64,000 bases of DNA, taken from contig CAYQWX010000001.1 of the NCBI GenBank assembly GCA_964421355.1, positions 62,001 through 126,000 on the forward strand. Reading direction: 5' to 3'. Shown here one piece after another: positions 53,626-62,111 of this stretch. A model generated the notes under the pieces. That model saw only the letters and a program-made list of their open reading frames with translations, was not told where the DNA came from and made no database searches. The position numbers were made by a program, and so were the translations under genes. This DNA comes from JALTDM01 sp964421355. GTDB lineage: Bacteria; Bacteroidota; Bacteroidia; Bacteroidales; JALTDM01. The stretch's first letter is position 1. Each line of letters starts with the position of its first letter.

Positions 53626-54519
53626 TCAATTAGACATATTATCCAGCAATTGATCCAAATCTTGTTCCGAAGTTTGTGTCATCGTAATGTTGATATCTTG
53701 TGTTTGCGATACAAAATATTGATGAAACGAATAAATATCATTGTTAATTAATCCCACTCCCAAAAAATGAGTTTTTAATCCCGAAGGCATATTTATACTA
53801 TTGCCATCTACTATTGCCAGACCATTATATGAAGGAATGTAAATAAACTTGGAAATAGTTTCCACACTGTCTGTTTGTGAAGAAAAGGTTATAGTAGCAG
53901 TATTGTCCACATTATCATAAGCGGCACAACTCATCCACCCAAGGAATTTTCCATTTATTCTGTAATAATCTCCTGGAATTTCTATTCCTGTTGTGTATGT
54001 GGCTATATCTGAAGTTGGTGTCCAGTTTATTGGTTCTACACCACTGCTCTTAAACGCTCTCATATTTGTAATTACTGTATCTGTAGGAAAATACACGGTA
54101 AAAGATGCTCCCGGACGCAATACCAGATCCGTATCTCCCTTAAAAGCCCTTATACGTATCTCACCTGCACATTGTAATATTTCTCCATTAGCTACCGAAG
54201 GCATACGGTAATAAATCATTTCTTTGGCATTGTATAATTCTATTAATCCTATGGAATAAGGATATGTTACACTATCACCATTTGGATACATAAAGATACT
54301 TATTCCTTGATATAGCACAGTACCGAATTGTCCCACAATGGGAGTATCCGAGGGTCCTGTTATTTCAAATACTTGTTCTCCTTGCTTTTTAGTGTCAAAA
54401 AAACTGTTTACAGAATCATATACTGCACGGCTTTTTACTGTTCTGTCTTTGCTGCAACTTGCAAGAAAAATAAGACCTAAACTCATTATTATTGAAAAAA
54501 GTAATATTCGTAAATTCAT
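53626..54519 (-). CDS. Lipoprotein of unknown function next to the C10 protease
   Basis: A 297-residue predicted lipoprotein (lipobox IFLASC, Cys at about residue 22) rich in beta strands, Gly and Thr. Segments such as VFEITGPSDTPIVGQFGTVL and FMYPNGDSVTYPYSIGLIEL suggest a beta-sandwich surface domain. No family is recognised. It starts 5 bases after the C10 protease gene ends, so it is co-transcribed with it. Its role could be partner, inhibitor or substrate carrier of that protease; this is inference from position only. Confidence 0.75.
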   Translation of the reverse strand: MNLRILLFSIIMSLGLIFLASCSKDRTVKSRAVYDSVNSFFDTKKQGEQVFEITGPSDTPIVGQFGTVLYQGISIFMYPNGDSVTYPYSIGLIELYNAKEMIYYRMPSVANGEILQCAGEIRIRAFKGDTDLVLRPGASFTVYFPTDTVITNMRAFKSSGVEPINWTPTSDIATYTTGIEIPGDYYRINGKFLGWMSCAAYDNVDNTATITFSSQTDSVETISKFIYIPSYNGLAIVDGNSINMPSGLKTHFLGVGLINNDIYSFHQYFVSQTQDINITMTQTSEQDLDQLLDNMSN

Positions 54520-54524
54520 TGTTT

Positions 54525-56999
54525 TTAATTTTTTACAATTTTATAACTGTTGTTTGCTGTCTTTAGTATGTATGTTCCTATCGGATATTTACTAATATCA
54601 ATAGTTTTCTGTTTATTCAATACTCCTTTTTCTATAATTTGTCCTGTTGTAGAATATATTGAAAATGGCATATTATAAGGAGTTCCTGTTTGAATTGTGA
54701 TAAATTTTGTAGCAGGATTTGGAGATATTTTTATTGTATAATCTTTTGCTGGTTGTTTTTGATTGTTGCATATAAGGTTTCTTTCTATCATTACATTTAA
54801 TTTGTATGAACCGATATTTCCTATAAAAAACGGATTGACACACACATAAAAATAAGTAGTATCACTTATGTTGTCAAAGTCAATAACACCCATGTCGTCA
54901 TCATCGTAATAAACGGACCATGAAGTGTCTTGTGAAAGTTTTACTTTAAAAATCACATCATTAGTATAGTTGGTATCTACATAACTATCTTGTATATAAG
55001 CATATATACTATAATTGTAACCGGGAGACAATTTAAACTTGTAGTAGTCGGCACTATCATCATAAGCAGAATGAATATTAGCTCCGTTTGTCTCGAATGT
55101 TGCCAAGTTATTATCCCAATTTTCAGGAATAAGATAAGCTTCTGAAAGGTGGTTATTTGTTTCATAATTATCAGGTGGTAAAGCAAACGCATCTGTGAGA
55201 ATTACATCTACTTGTTTGAAATTGGGATAAGAGCTGGCACCAACCATTTTCCATTCCCCTCCATAAGGTTGATACCATAAAATAAGTTTGTATGTACCCA
55301 TTACATCTGCAATAACCGTATCAAAAACAAAATTTTTGTTTTCATGAGCAGAAAAATATACTAATGTATCTTTTACATGACAAACAAGGTTGCCGTTAAG
55401 TTCATGTAACCATATCCCAACATTACCATAAAAAGCTGTATCCGAATTATTTTCAATATTAAACTCAATGTTTACAGGATTACTTTCCTGAATAGGGTCT
55501 GGAGATACCATTATGTTGCTTGAAGAAATAAGTCCTTCGGTATTTTGATTACTTACTTGCAATGTAATCGGATTTGAATAAGTATCTTTATCTAATAACT
55601 GCCAGTTATCTTCTCCATCATTACGGAAATAAATACCTAATTTATATTCACCCGGAACAACTCCCAAACTGGAAGTATAAAATGTAAGAGATGTGTAGTC
55701 ATTTGCATTTATACTCACATTTTCCAGTATTTCTATATCTGAAATAAAAACATCATTTGTATCAAACAATGAAGCCTTAAAATCTCCGTAGAATTGTATG
55801 TTTCCATAATTAGCAACATCCACTCCTACCAACAAACTATCATTATAATTTGGTGACTGTGAAGAAAGGTCAATGTCACCAAAAAGTTTAATATCGGTAT
55901 AAGTATCCACAGGAATAATTTTTATTACGGCTCCTTGAGTCTCGTTAAAAGCATAACTTGAAATAGGAGAAAGATTATTTATTTCAAAATATCCGTTATA
56001 ATAGCCGTCCCACCCCCAATTTATATGAAAAAGATCATTATTGTCATATCCATCCATTACAAAGGCATGTCCAACTTCATGTTCGGAGTCAAATCCTGTA
56101 TATAATATTACTCTGTTGTTATCTAATTCTGATTTTAAAGTATTTTTCCATGAAGATAAAGTATAATTACTCCTTTTTATAAATTGAGCCTGAGAGGAAT
56201 AAGAAAAATATTCAGGCAAGATTTCCGCTACAAGGTTAGGATAAGTATTGCTTTCATCGGGAGTAAAATCAACTTCTAGTGCTACCGCTACTTGATACAT
56301 TAATTGTGCTACCGCTATTTTTTGGGCACCTGGAGTGGAACTTGTAAGCTGGTTGGGCATATCGTTCCATCTATATGTGGTAGCTCCGAAATTTGCCGCA
56401 AGTGTGCCGTAATGGTCGGAGTGGTATGAATGATAGCCGTTGCCTCGTGTAGGATGATTATAATATTTAAGTATTTGTGCCGTAGCAGTAGTTACGCATC
56501 CTGTTGGACAATCATCAGGACATAATTGGTTGTAATAGGGACTTTGTCCCCATCTTGTTTGAATTAGTGGAGCAACTTCTTTTGTTCCTTTTGTTGTATA
56601 TCTGGATACTTGCCAATAGCTTGTAAGTGTTGGCAATGTAGAGTTAATTATTTCTGTAATTGCTTTATTATATGCTTTTAATACATTATTTATAGGTTTT
56701 GGAATATTTATCGTGTCAAAATTGCTCGTAAGGGAATATGCAAGTATTGGTTTTACTTTTTTATTTGCCGAAACAATTATAAATCCGTGAGGTTGTACAT
56801 TAAATATGTAGAAAGCAGGTTGATGTATAGAGGATAATGTATTTACCTGCTTGCAGACACTTAAAGAAATATTAGACTTTGCTTTGTGTTCCAAAAAACT
56901 TTTCGCAAAAGATAAAGCTTCTTTTTTAGATACAGGTTGAGCTATTGAATTGATAAATAGTGATAGAAATATTAAGGTAAAAAGGATAATTTTTCTCAT
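54525..56999 (-). CDS. T9SS-secreted C10 (streptopain-like) cysteine protease
   Basis: An 824-residue exported protease. Signal peptide to about residue 21; Spi-like pro-domain about 22-115 (PAFYIFNVQPHGFIIVSANK); C10 catalytic domain about 125-345 with Cys168 in CPTGCVTTATAQILKYY and His311 in EVGHAFVMDGYD, followed by the typical INWGWDGYYNGYF; then beta-sandwich modules; and a T9SS sorting domain at the end (KISPNPATKFIT, ending NSYKIVKN). The pro-domain should keep it inactive until cleavage. It is expected to be secreted or surface-bound. The first gene of a pair with the lipoprotein at 53626. Confidence 0.93.
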   Translation of the reverse strand: MRKIILFTLIFLSLFINSIAQPVSKKEALSFAKSFLEHKAKSNISLSVCKQVNTLSSIHQPAFYIFNVQPHGFIIVSANKKVKPILAYSLTSNFDTINIPKPINNVLKAYNKAITEIINSTLPTLTSYWQVSRYTTKGTKEVAPLIQTRWGQSPYYNQLCPDDCPTGCVTTATAQILKYYNHPTRGNGYHSYHSDHYGTLAANFGATTYRWNDMPNQLTSSTPGAQKIAVAQLMYQVAVALEVDFTPDESNTYPNLVAEILPEYFSYSSQAQFIKRSNYTLSSWKNTLKSELDNNRVILYTGFDSEHEVGHAFVMDGYDNNDLFHINWGWDGYYNGYFEINNLSPISSYAFNETQGAVIKIIPVDTYTDIKLFGDIDLSSQSPNYNDSLLVGVDVANYGNIQFYGDFKASLFDTNDVFISDIEILENVSINANDYTSLTFYTSSLGVVPGEYKLGIYFRNDGEDNWQLLDKDTYSNPITLQVSNQNTEGLISSSNIMVSPDPIQESNPVNIEFNIENNSDTAFYGNVGIWLHELNGNLVCHVKDTLVYFSAHENKNFVFDTVIADVMGTYKLILWYQPYGGEWKMVGASSYPNFKQVDVILTDAFALPPDNYETNNHLSEAYLIPENWDNNLATFETNGANIHSAYDDSADYYKFKLSPGYNYSIYAYIQDSYVDTNYTNDVIFKVKLSQDTSWSVYYDDDDMGVIDFDNISDTTYFYVCVNPFFIGNIGSYKLNVMIERNLICNNQKQPAKDYTIKISPNPATKFITIQTGTPYNMPFSIYSTTGQIIEKGVLNKQKTIDISKYPIGTYILKTANNSYKIVKN

Positions 57000-57013
57000 G
57001 TTATAATTTTTTG

Positions 57014-57021
57014 CAAAGATA
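57014..57021 (-). promoter_or_regulatory. -7 promoter element of the C10 protease gene
   Basis: TATCTTTG on the minus strand, followed by C, lies 14 bases before the start codon. A TTG (57044-57042) lies 20 bases upstream of it, close to the 19-base consensus. Confidence 0.6.
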
Positions 57022-57044
57022 AGTTTTTATAGATTGTTATACAA

Positions 57045-57390
57045 TGATGTCCTAAATAATTTTGTCAGGGGTAGATTTTTTTGCTACTTTTTTATGTATG
57101 GGAATAGATCTAGCAAAGAAAATAGTTTTTTTACAATTGTTTTCTGTTCATTTTTTTGTAGTAACAAAGAAACGAACCAAAGAAAACACTCCCAAACGAA
57201 GCTTCCACATACAAGGCATCATGCTTTGTATAGTTGATTGTAAAACAACTCTATGTATTTTATAATGCTTATTATAAGCCTTTTTGATCTCCAATAAATT
57301 CCGCAAGTTTTTATATGACAGTCTTAATTAGTATCTCCCATTTTTTCTAAATATTTAAAAACACCTAATAATTTGTGCTTGATTATTCCT
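57045..57390. other. Gene-poor spacer with a repeat copy
   Basis: No supported gene in 346 bases. Two overlapping short plus-strand frames (about 67 codons each) have no known domain or promoter. It contains the second copy of the dispersed repeat at 57146-57180, after which one frame reads SFHIQGIMLCIVDCK. Confidence 0.4.
57146..57180 (+). repeat. Dispersed repeat, copy B
   Basis: GTTCATTTTTTTG, a variable middle, then AACAAAGAAACGAACCAA is the reverse complement (with small gaps) of the copy at 37327-37362. Both copies are in gene-poor spacers. Confidence 0.55.
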
Positions 57391-57398
57391 TAATTTTG
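57391..57398 (+). promoter_or_regulatory. -7 promoter element of alaS
   Basis: TAATTTTG ends at 57398, 26 bases before the ATG at 57425. The longest frame would start with a GTG at 57398, overlapping this box. Confidence 0.55.
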
Positions 57399-57424
57399 TG
57401 CCATTAAATAAAATTTATACTATT

Positions 57425-60061
57425 ATGATGACTTCAAAGGAAATAAGAAAAAGATTCCTTCAATATTTTGAGACCAAGGGACATAAAATATATCCGTCTG
57501 CTCCTATAGTATTAAAAGATGACCCTACTTTGATGTTTGTAAATGCAGGGATGAATAGTTTCAAAGATGTTTTTTTAGGACTAAAATCTCCCAAAGATAA
57601 AAGAGTGGCAAACAGCCAAAAATGTTTAAGAGTATCGGGCAAACATAATGATTTGGAAGAAGTGGGAAAAGATGGTTATCATCATACAATGTTTGAAATG
57701 CTTGGCAATTGGTCTTTTGGTGATTATTTCAAGAAAGAAGCAATAACTTTTGCTTGGGAATTTCTTACTGATATATTGGGAATAGATAAAGATAGGTTAT
57801 ACGTTACAGTATTTGAAGGTAATGAAAAAGAGGGACTGGAACGTGATGAAGATGCGTTGAAATATTGGAAAGAACATATAGATGAAACTCGCATATTATT
57901 TGGAAACAAAAAGGATAATTTTTGGGAAATGGGAGAGCAAGGTCCTTGTGGTCCATCTTCGGAGATACATATAGACATACGTTCTGACGAGGAGCGAAAA
58001 AAGCTGGATGGTAGAGAATTGGTAAATAAAGATCATCCTGAAGTAGTAGAGTTATGGAACTTGGTTTTTATACAATACAACCGTATGGCAGATGGTAGCC
58101 TTGAACCTTTACCTAATAAACATATAGATACAGGAATGGGACTTGAACGTTTGGCTATGGTTATGCAGATGAAAAAGTCAAATTATGATACTGATTTGTT
58201 TATGCCCATTATTCGCAAGATAGAAGCAATATCGGGATATACTTATGGTAGTGATTCTCAAAAAGATATAGCTGTGCGTGTGATAAGTGACCATATAAGG
58301 GCAATATCTTTTACTATTGCAGATGGACAGCTACCTTCCAATACGGGAGCAGGATATGTAATACGCCGTATTCTAAGACGTGCAGTAAGATATGGTTTTA
58401 CATTCTTGGATATTAAAAATCCGTTTTTGTATAAACTTTTATCTGCTTTGATAGAAGTATTGGGTGATCATTATCCAGAATTGATCCAACAAAAAGATTT
58501 TGTGGAAAAAGTAATTTTTGAAGAGGAAAAATCATTTTTAAGAACTTTGGAAACAGGATTGAAACTCTTGAGTGTGATTATAGAAGATGCAAAACAGAAG
58601 GGTCTAAAAAAAATACCAGGAAAAATAGCATTTGAACTTTATGATACCTATGGATTTCCAAAAGATTTAACTGCTCTTATTCTTCAAGAGCATGATTTAA
58701 TATTTGATGAAAAAGAATTTGAAGCCGAAATGAACAAACAAAAACAGCGTTCCAAAGATGCTGCTCAAAAAACGGAAACCGATTGGGTAATAATTAGGAA
58801 AGATGATAAGGAAGAATTTGTTGGTTATGATAATCTTACAACAAATATCTTAATAACTAAATATAAAGAAATAAATCAAAAAGGGAAAAAATTATATCAC
58901 CTTGTATTCAATATTACTCCATTTTATCCCGAAAGCGGAGGACAAGTAGGAGACAAAGGCTACATTATTTCAAATAGTGGAGAGAAAATAGATATAATAG
59001 ATACACAAAAAGAACATGATGTAATAATACATATTACGCATAAATTACCAACCGATATAACAGAAGAGTTCACTGCCATAGTAGATTTTGACAGAAGGAA
59101 GAAAACTATGGCAAATCATAGTGCAACCCATTTACTACATTTTGCTTTGCGTAAAACACTTGGTACTCATGTTGCCCAAAGAGGCTCATTGGTAACACCA
59201 GATTATTTAAGGTTTGATTTCTCTCATTTCCAAAAGGTTACAGATGAAGAGTTACAGAAAGTAGAAGATTTGGTAAATAAGTTGATAAGGGAAAATTATC
59301 CTCTTGATGAAAAACGTAATGTCCCTAAAACAGAGGCTACAAAAATGGGAGCAATGGCTTTGTTTGGAGAGAAATATGGAGATACGGTAAGAGTAATACA
59401 GTTTGGAGAATCTGTTGAATTATGCGGTGGTACTCATGTGAGGGCAACAGGAGAAATAGGTTGTTTCAAAATTATACAAGAAACCTCTGTTGCTGCAGGT
59501 GTCCGTAGAATAGAGGCTGTTACAGCAGAGGGTGCTTTGAAATATGTAAACGATAAATTATCACAACTTAAAACTATTGCTTCATTATTTAATAATAGAA
59601 AAGATTTAGTGCAAGCAGTAGAAAAAACTTTGGAAGAAAATAATAATCTAAAGTATCAAATAGAAAATATGTTGCAAGAAAAGGTAAATTCTATTTTTGA
59701 AAACTTGATAAGTAAAGCAACAGAAGAAAATGGCATAAGATTTATTACAGATGTTATAAAGTTGGATAATGCTAATCAGTTGAAACAAATAGGTTTTGAT
59801 ATACGCAAAACTCAAGAAAAAACTATTGTAATTGTCGGAGCCAATATTTCAGGGAAACCACAATTGCTTATTGCCGCCACGGATGATGTGGTAAAAAATT
59901 ACGGAATAAATGCAGGCAATATAGTGAGAGAGGCAGCAAAAGAAATAAAAGGTGGAGGTGGTGGTCAACCATTTCTTGCTGTAGCAGGAGGTAAAGATGT
60001 GAGTGGATTACAAAGGGCAGTAAATAAAGCAAAAGAAACTTGTATGCAAGAAGTAAAATGA
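57425..60061 (+). CDS. alaS: Alanyl-tRNA synthetase
   Basis: An 878-residue class II synthetase that charges tRNA-Ala. The start is taken at the ATG at 57425 (MMTSKEIRKRFLQYF), with the second ATG 3 bases on as an alternative. The aminoacylation domain has FVNAGMNSFKDVFLG, MFEMLGNWSFGDYFKKEA and GMGLERLAMV. The editing domain has the zinc motifs NHSATHLLHFAL and ELCGGTHVRATGEIG. The C-Ala domain ends with GGGGGQPFLAVAGGKD. It is monocistronic between its promoter and a terminator. Confidence 0.98.
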   Translation: MMTSKEIRKRFLQYFETKGHKIYPSAPIVLKDDPTLMFVNAGMNSFKDVFLGLKSPKDKRVANSQKCLRVSGKHNDLEEVGKDGYHHTMFEMLGNWSFGDYFKKEAITFAWEFLTDILGIDKDRLYVTVFEGNEKEGLERDEDALKYWKEHIDETRILFGNKKDNFWEMGEQGPCGPSSEIHIDIRSDEERKKLDGRELVNKDHPEVVELWNLVFIQYNRMADGSLEPLPNKHIDTGMGLERLAMVMQMKKSNYDTDLFMPIIRKIEAISGYTYGSDSQKDIAVRVISDHIRAISFTIADGQLPSNTGAGYVIRRILRRAVRYGFTFLDIKNPFLYKLLSALIEVLGDHYPELIQQKDFVEKVIFEEEKSFLRTLETGLKLLSVIIEDAKQKGLKKIPGKIAFELYDTYGFPKDLTALILQEHDLIFDEKEFEAEMNKQKQRSKDAAQKTETDWVIIRKDDKEEFVGYDNLTTNILITKYKEINQKGKKLYHLVFNITPFYPESGGQVGDKGYIISNSGEKIDIIDTQKEHDVIIHITHKLPTDITEEFTAIVDFDRRKKTMANHSATHLLHFALRKTLGTHVAQRGSLVTPDYLRFDFSHFQKVTDEELQKVEDLVNKLIRENYPLDEKRNVPKTEATKMGAMALFGEKYGDTVRVIQFGESVELCGGTHVRATGEIGCFKIIQETSVAAGVRRIEAVTAEGALKYVNDKLSQLKTIASLFNNRKDLVQAVEKTLEENNNLKYQIENMLQEKVNSIFENLISKATEENGIRFITDVIKLDNANQLKQIGFDIRKTQEKTIVIVGANISGKPQLLIAATDDVVKNYGINAGNIVREAAKEIKGGGGGQPFLAVAGGKDVSGLQRAVNKAKETCMQEVK

Positions 60062-60090
60062 TAAGTTAGAGGTTTTTAGAAAGTCTAATA

Positions 60091-60124
60091 AAAAAGGGCA
60101 TCTTTTCATAGATGCCCTTTTTTT
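60091..60124. terminator. Bidirectional terminator after alaS
   Basis: A 13-bp perfect stem (AAAAAGGGCATCT at 60091-60103 with AGATGCCCTTTTT at 60110-60122) with T-runs on both strands. It can end both alaS and the convergent coiled-coil lipoprotein gene. Confidence 0.9.
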
Positions 60125-60142
60125 ATTTATAGATACTAAATT

Positions 60143-61015
60143 TTATTGTTTTACCATAATTACCAAGTATTTGGATATACTCCAAAACTTTTCAGGGTCT
60201 TTTATGATGAGTTTTTCTACTTTACCATCTTTTGTTACCAGTTCATAAGAACTTTTGGGATGAGAAGTAACTATTTGAGCTTTCTTTGCGAGTATAGGAA
60301 TTTCTTTCATTTCTCTGATGTCTATTGTAGTAAAGTAGCTGGTGTTTAATTCTTCTTGCAGTTTTACTATTCTGCCTATACCAACAAATCCACCTGTTTT
60401 AGTTATAATCTTTTTTTCCAGCAATTCTTTTTTACTACCGATTACATAATATGCAGTATGTAATTGTTGATCTTGTGTGTTTATTGTTTGTTCTTTTTTT
60501 GCATTTTCAATAGAAAGCGAATCTACATTGGTTTCCAATACATTGATTTGAATATTCAGTGCTTCCAATTTTTTCTTCAAATCTGCAATTTCTACATCTT
60601 TGGCTTGTAGTTGTTTTTCTAATGAAGCAATTGTTTTTTGAAGTGATTTTATTTTAATTCCTGCAGAGTGCATCCTTCGTTGCAAGCGTTTTAATTTGTC
60701 TTTATTTGCTTGTAAAAGATCATAAATTGTTTGGATATCTTTATTTATTTGGTCTTTTACTTCGGGAGTATTTTCAAAGTTTGTAGCATCTACATTTATT
60801 ATGTTTTCTTTTTGCTTTATGGTATTCAAGTTTTCTTGTATTTCATTAAAAGCGGAAAAAAATTCATCTACTACACTGTCTTTTTCAGTTAATACTTTTT
60901 TTAAACTGTCTTGTTGTTGTTGCAATTGTTTCAATTCTTCTTCGTGAGTATTACACGATGTAAACCATAGCATACTTGCGATAATGGTAAACAAACCTAT
61001 TGTCTTAATTTTCAT
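60143..61015 (-). CDS. Coiled-coil lipoprotein of unknown function
   Basis: A 290-residue predicted lipoprotein (lipobox WFTSC, Cys at about residue 21). A long coiled coil follows (about 24-190): LKQLQQQQDSLKKVLTEKDS, then LKRLQRRMHSAGIKIKSLQ, SLEKQLQAKDVEIADLKKKL and INVLETNVDSLSIENAKKEQ. A compact C-terminal domain (about 195-290) contains AYYVIGSKKELLEKKIITKT and PKSSYELVTKDGKVEKLIIK. It is likely anchored in an envelope membrane with the coiled coil in the periplasm. It converges on alaS and shares its terminator. Confidence 0.85.
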   Translation of the reverse strand: MKIKTIGLFTIIASMLWFTSCNTHEEELKQLQQQQDSLKKVLTEKDSVVDEFFSAFNEIQENLNTIKQKENIINVDATNFENTPEVKDQINKDIQTIYDLLQANKDKLKRLQRRMHSAGIKIKSLQKTIASLEKQLQAKDVEIADLKKKLEALNIQINVLETNVDSLSIENAKKEQTINTQDQQLHTAYYVIGSKKELLEKKIITKTGGFVGIGRIVKLQEELNTSYFTTIDIREMKEIPILAKKAQIVTSHPKSSYELVTKDGKVEKLIIKDPEKFWSISKYLVIMVKQ

Positions 61016-61038
61016 GATTTTTGTTTTTTATTTGGTTG

Positions 61039-61046
61039 CAAATGTA
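61039..61046 (-). promoter_or_regulatory. -7 promoter element of the coiled-coil lipoprotein gene
   Basis: TACATTTG on the minus strand lies 23 bases before the start codon and matches TAnnTTTG. Confidence 0.5.
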
Positions 61047-61065
61047 TTATTATTTTCTTAAAATA

Positions 61066-62097
61066 TTACAACGTTATTTCTCCTGCAATATTTTTTTGAA
61101 GCAGTATTTTTACATTGTGTATGTTCATTTGTTTGCCAAGTAGGAACATCAATTTTGTTACTGCGGCTTCCAATGTTATATCAGCACCTCCAATAACTCC
61201 AATATCCATTAACTTCCTTCCGTTTTCATACAAATCCATATTTACGCTACCTGCAACACATTGTGATACATTATAAATAATTATTCCTTTGGCTATGGCT
61301 TCTTTTAGCAGAGAGATAAACCAATCTGCTGACATAGCATTACCTGCTCCAAATGTTTCTAATATAATTCCTTTTAATCCTTGTATGTTTAATATGCTTT
61401 TAACCGTAGATTGATTTATGCCCGGAAAAATTTTTAGAATGGCAATATTTTCGTCCATTTTTCTGTAAAATACAGGAAATTGATCTAATTGTGGATAAAA
61501 AATTTGTTTGCGATTGTATTTTATTTTTATTCCTGCTTCTGCCAACGGGGGATAATTAGGAGAAGAAAATGCATCAAAATATTCGGCGTTGTATTTAGTT
61601 GTTCTATTACCTCTGTAAAGTTTGTTTTCAAAATAAATGCAAACTTCGGGGACTTTTGGCTTCCCATTGTCAAATTTATCTGCAGCAATTTCTATTGCAG
61701 TAATTAAGTTTTCTTTCCCGTCTGTTCTCAACATTCCTATAGGTAATTGTGAACCTGTAAAAATGATAGGTTTGTTTAAATTTTGTATTAAAAAACTCAA
61801 AGCGGAAGCAGAGTAAGCCATTGTGTCTGTGCCATGTAAAATCACAAAACCATCGTAATTGATATAATTGTTTTCTATTATATTTACTAATTCTATCCAT
61901 TCTTTTATACCTATGTCGGAAGAATCTATAGGTTGGTCAAAAGAAATTGAATCTATTTGTATTTTAAATTGTTTTAGGTCCGGTATATACTCAAAGATAT
62001 GAGAAAAATCAAAAGGTTGTAATGCTCCTGTTTCCGGATTAGTTATCATTCCTATTGTGCCACCTGTGTAAATCAGTAAAATTTTACTTTCTTCCAT
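61066..62097 (-). CDS. ansA: Type I (cytoplasmic) L-asparaginase
   Basis: A 343-residue asparagine amidohydrolase (asparagine to aspartate plus ammonia). The start is the ATG at 62097 (MEESKILLIYTGG); the open frame continues upstream for 29 codons but would run into the neighbouring gene. Active-site motifs: LLIYTGGTIGMI (nucleophilic Thr) and VILHGTDTMAYSASALSFL (second catalytic Thr with Asp), then FTGSQLPIGMLRTD. No signal peptide is present, which fits the type I, cytoplasmic enzyme. It lies 14 bases after the barrel-protein gene on the same strand. Confidence 0.93.
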   Translation of the reverse strand: MEESKILLIYTGGTIGMITNPETGALQPFDFSHIFEYIPDLKQFKIQIDSISFDQPIDSSDIGIKEWIELVNIIENNYINYDGFVILHGTDTMAYSASALSFLIQNLNKPIIFTGSQLPIGMLRTDGKENLITAIEIAADKFDNGKPKVPEVCIYFENKLYRGNRTTKYNAEYFDAFSSPNYPPLAEAGIKIKYNRKQIFYPQLDQFPVFYRKMDENIAILKIFPGINQSTVKSILNIQGLKGIILETFGAGNAMSADWFISLLKEAIAKGIIIYNVSQCVAGSVNMDLYENGRKLMDIGVIGGADITLEAAVTKLMFLLGKQMNIHNVKILLQKNIAGEITL

Positions 62098-62111
62098 ATA
62101 AAATAGGGTTA

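Noticed and set aside
57034..57265. Two overlapping 67-codon plus-strand frames
   Set aside because: No promoter, no domain and low-complexity sequence; kept only as part of a dispersed repeat region.
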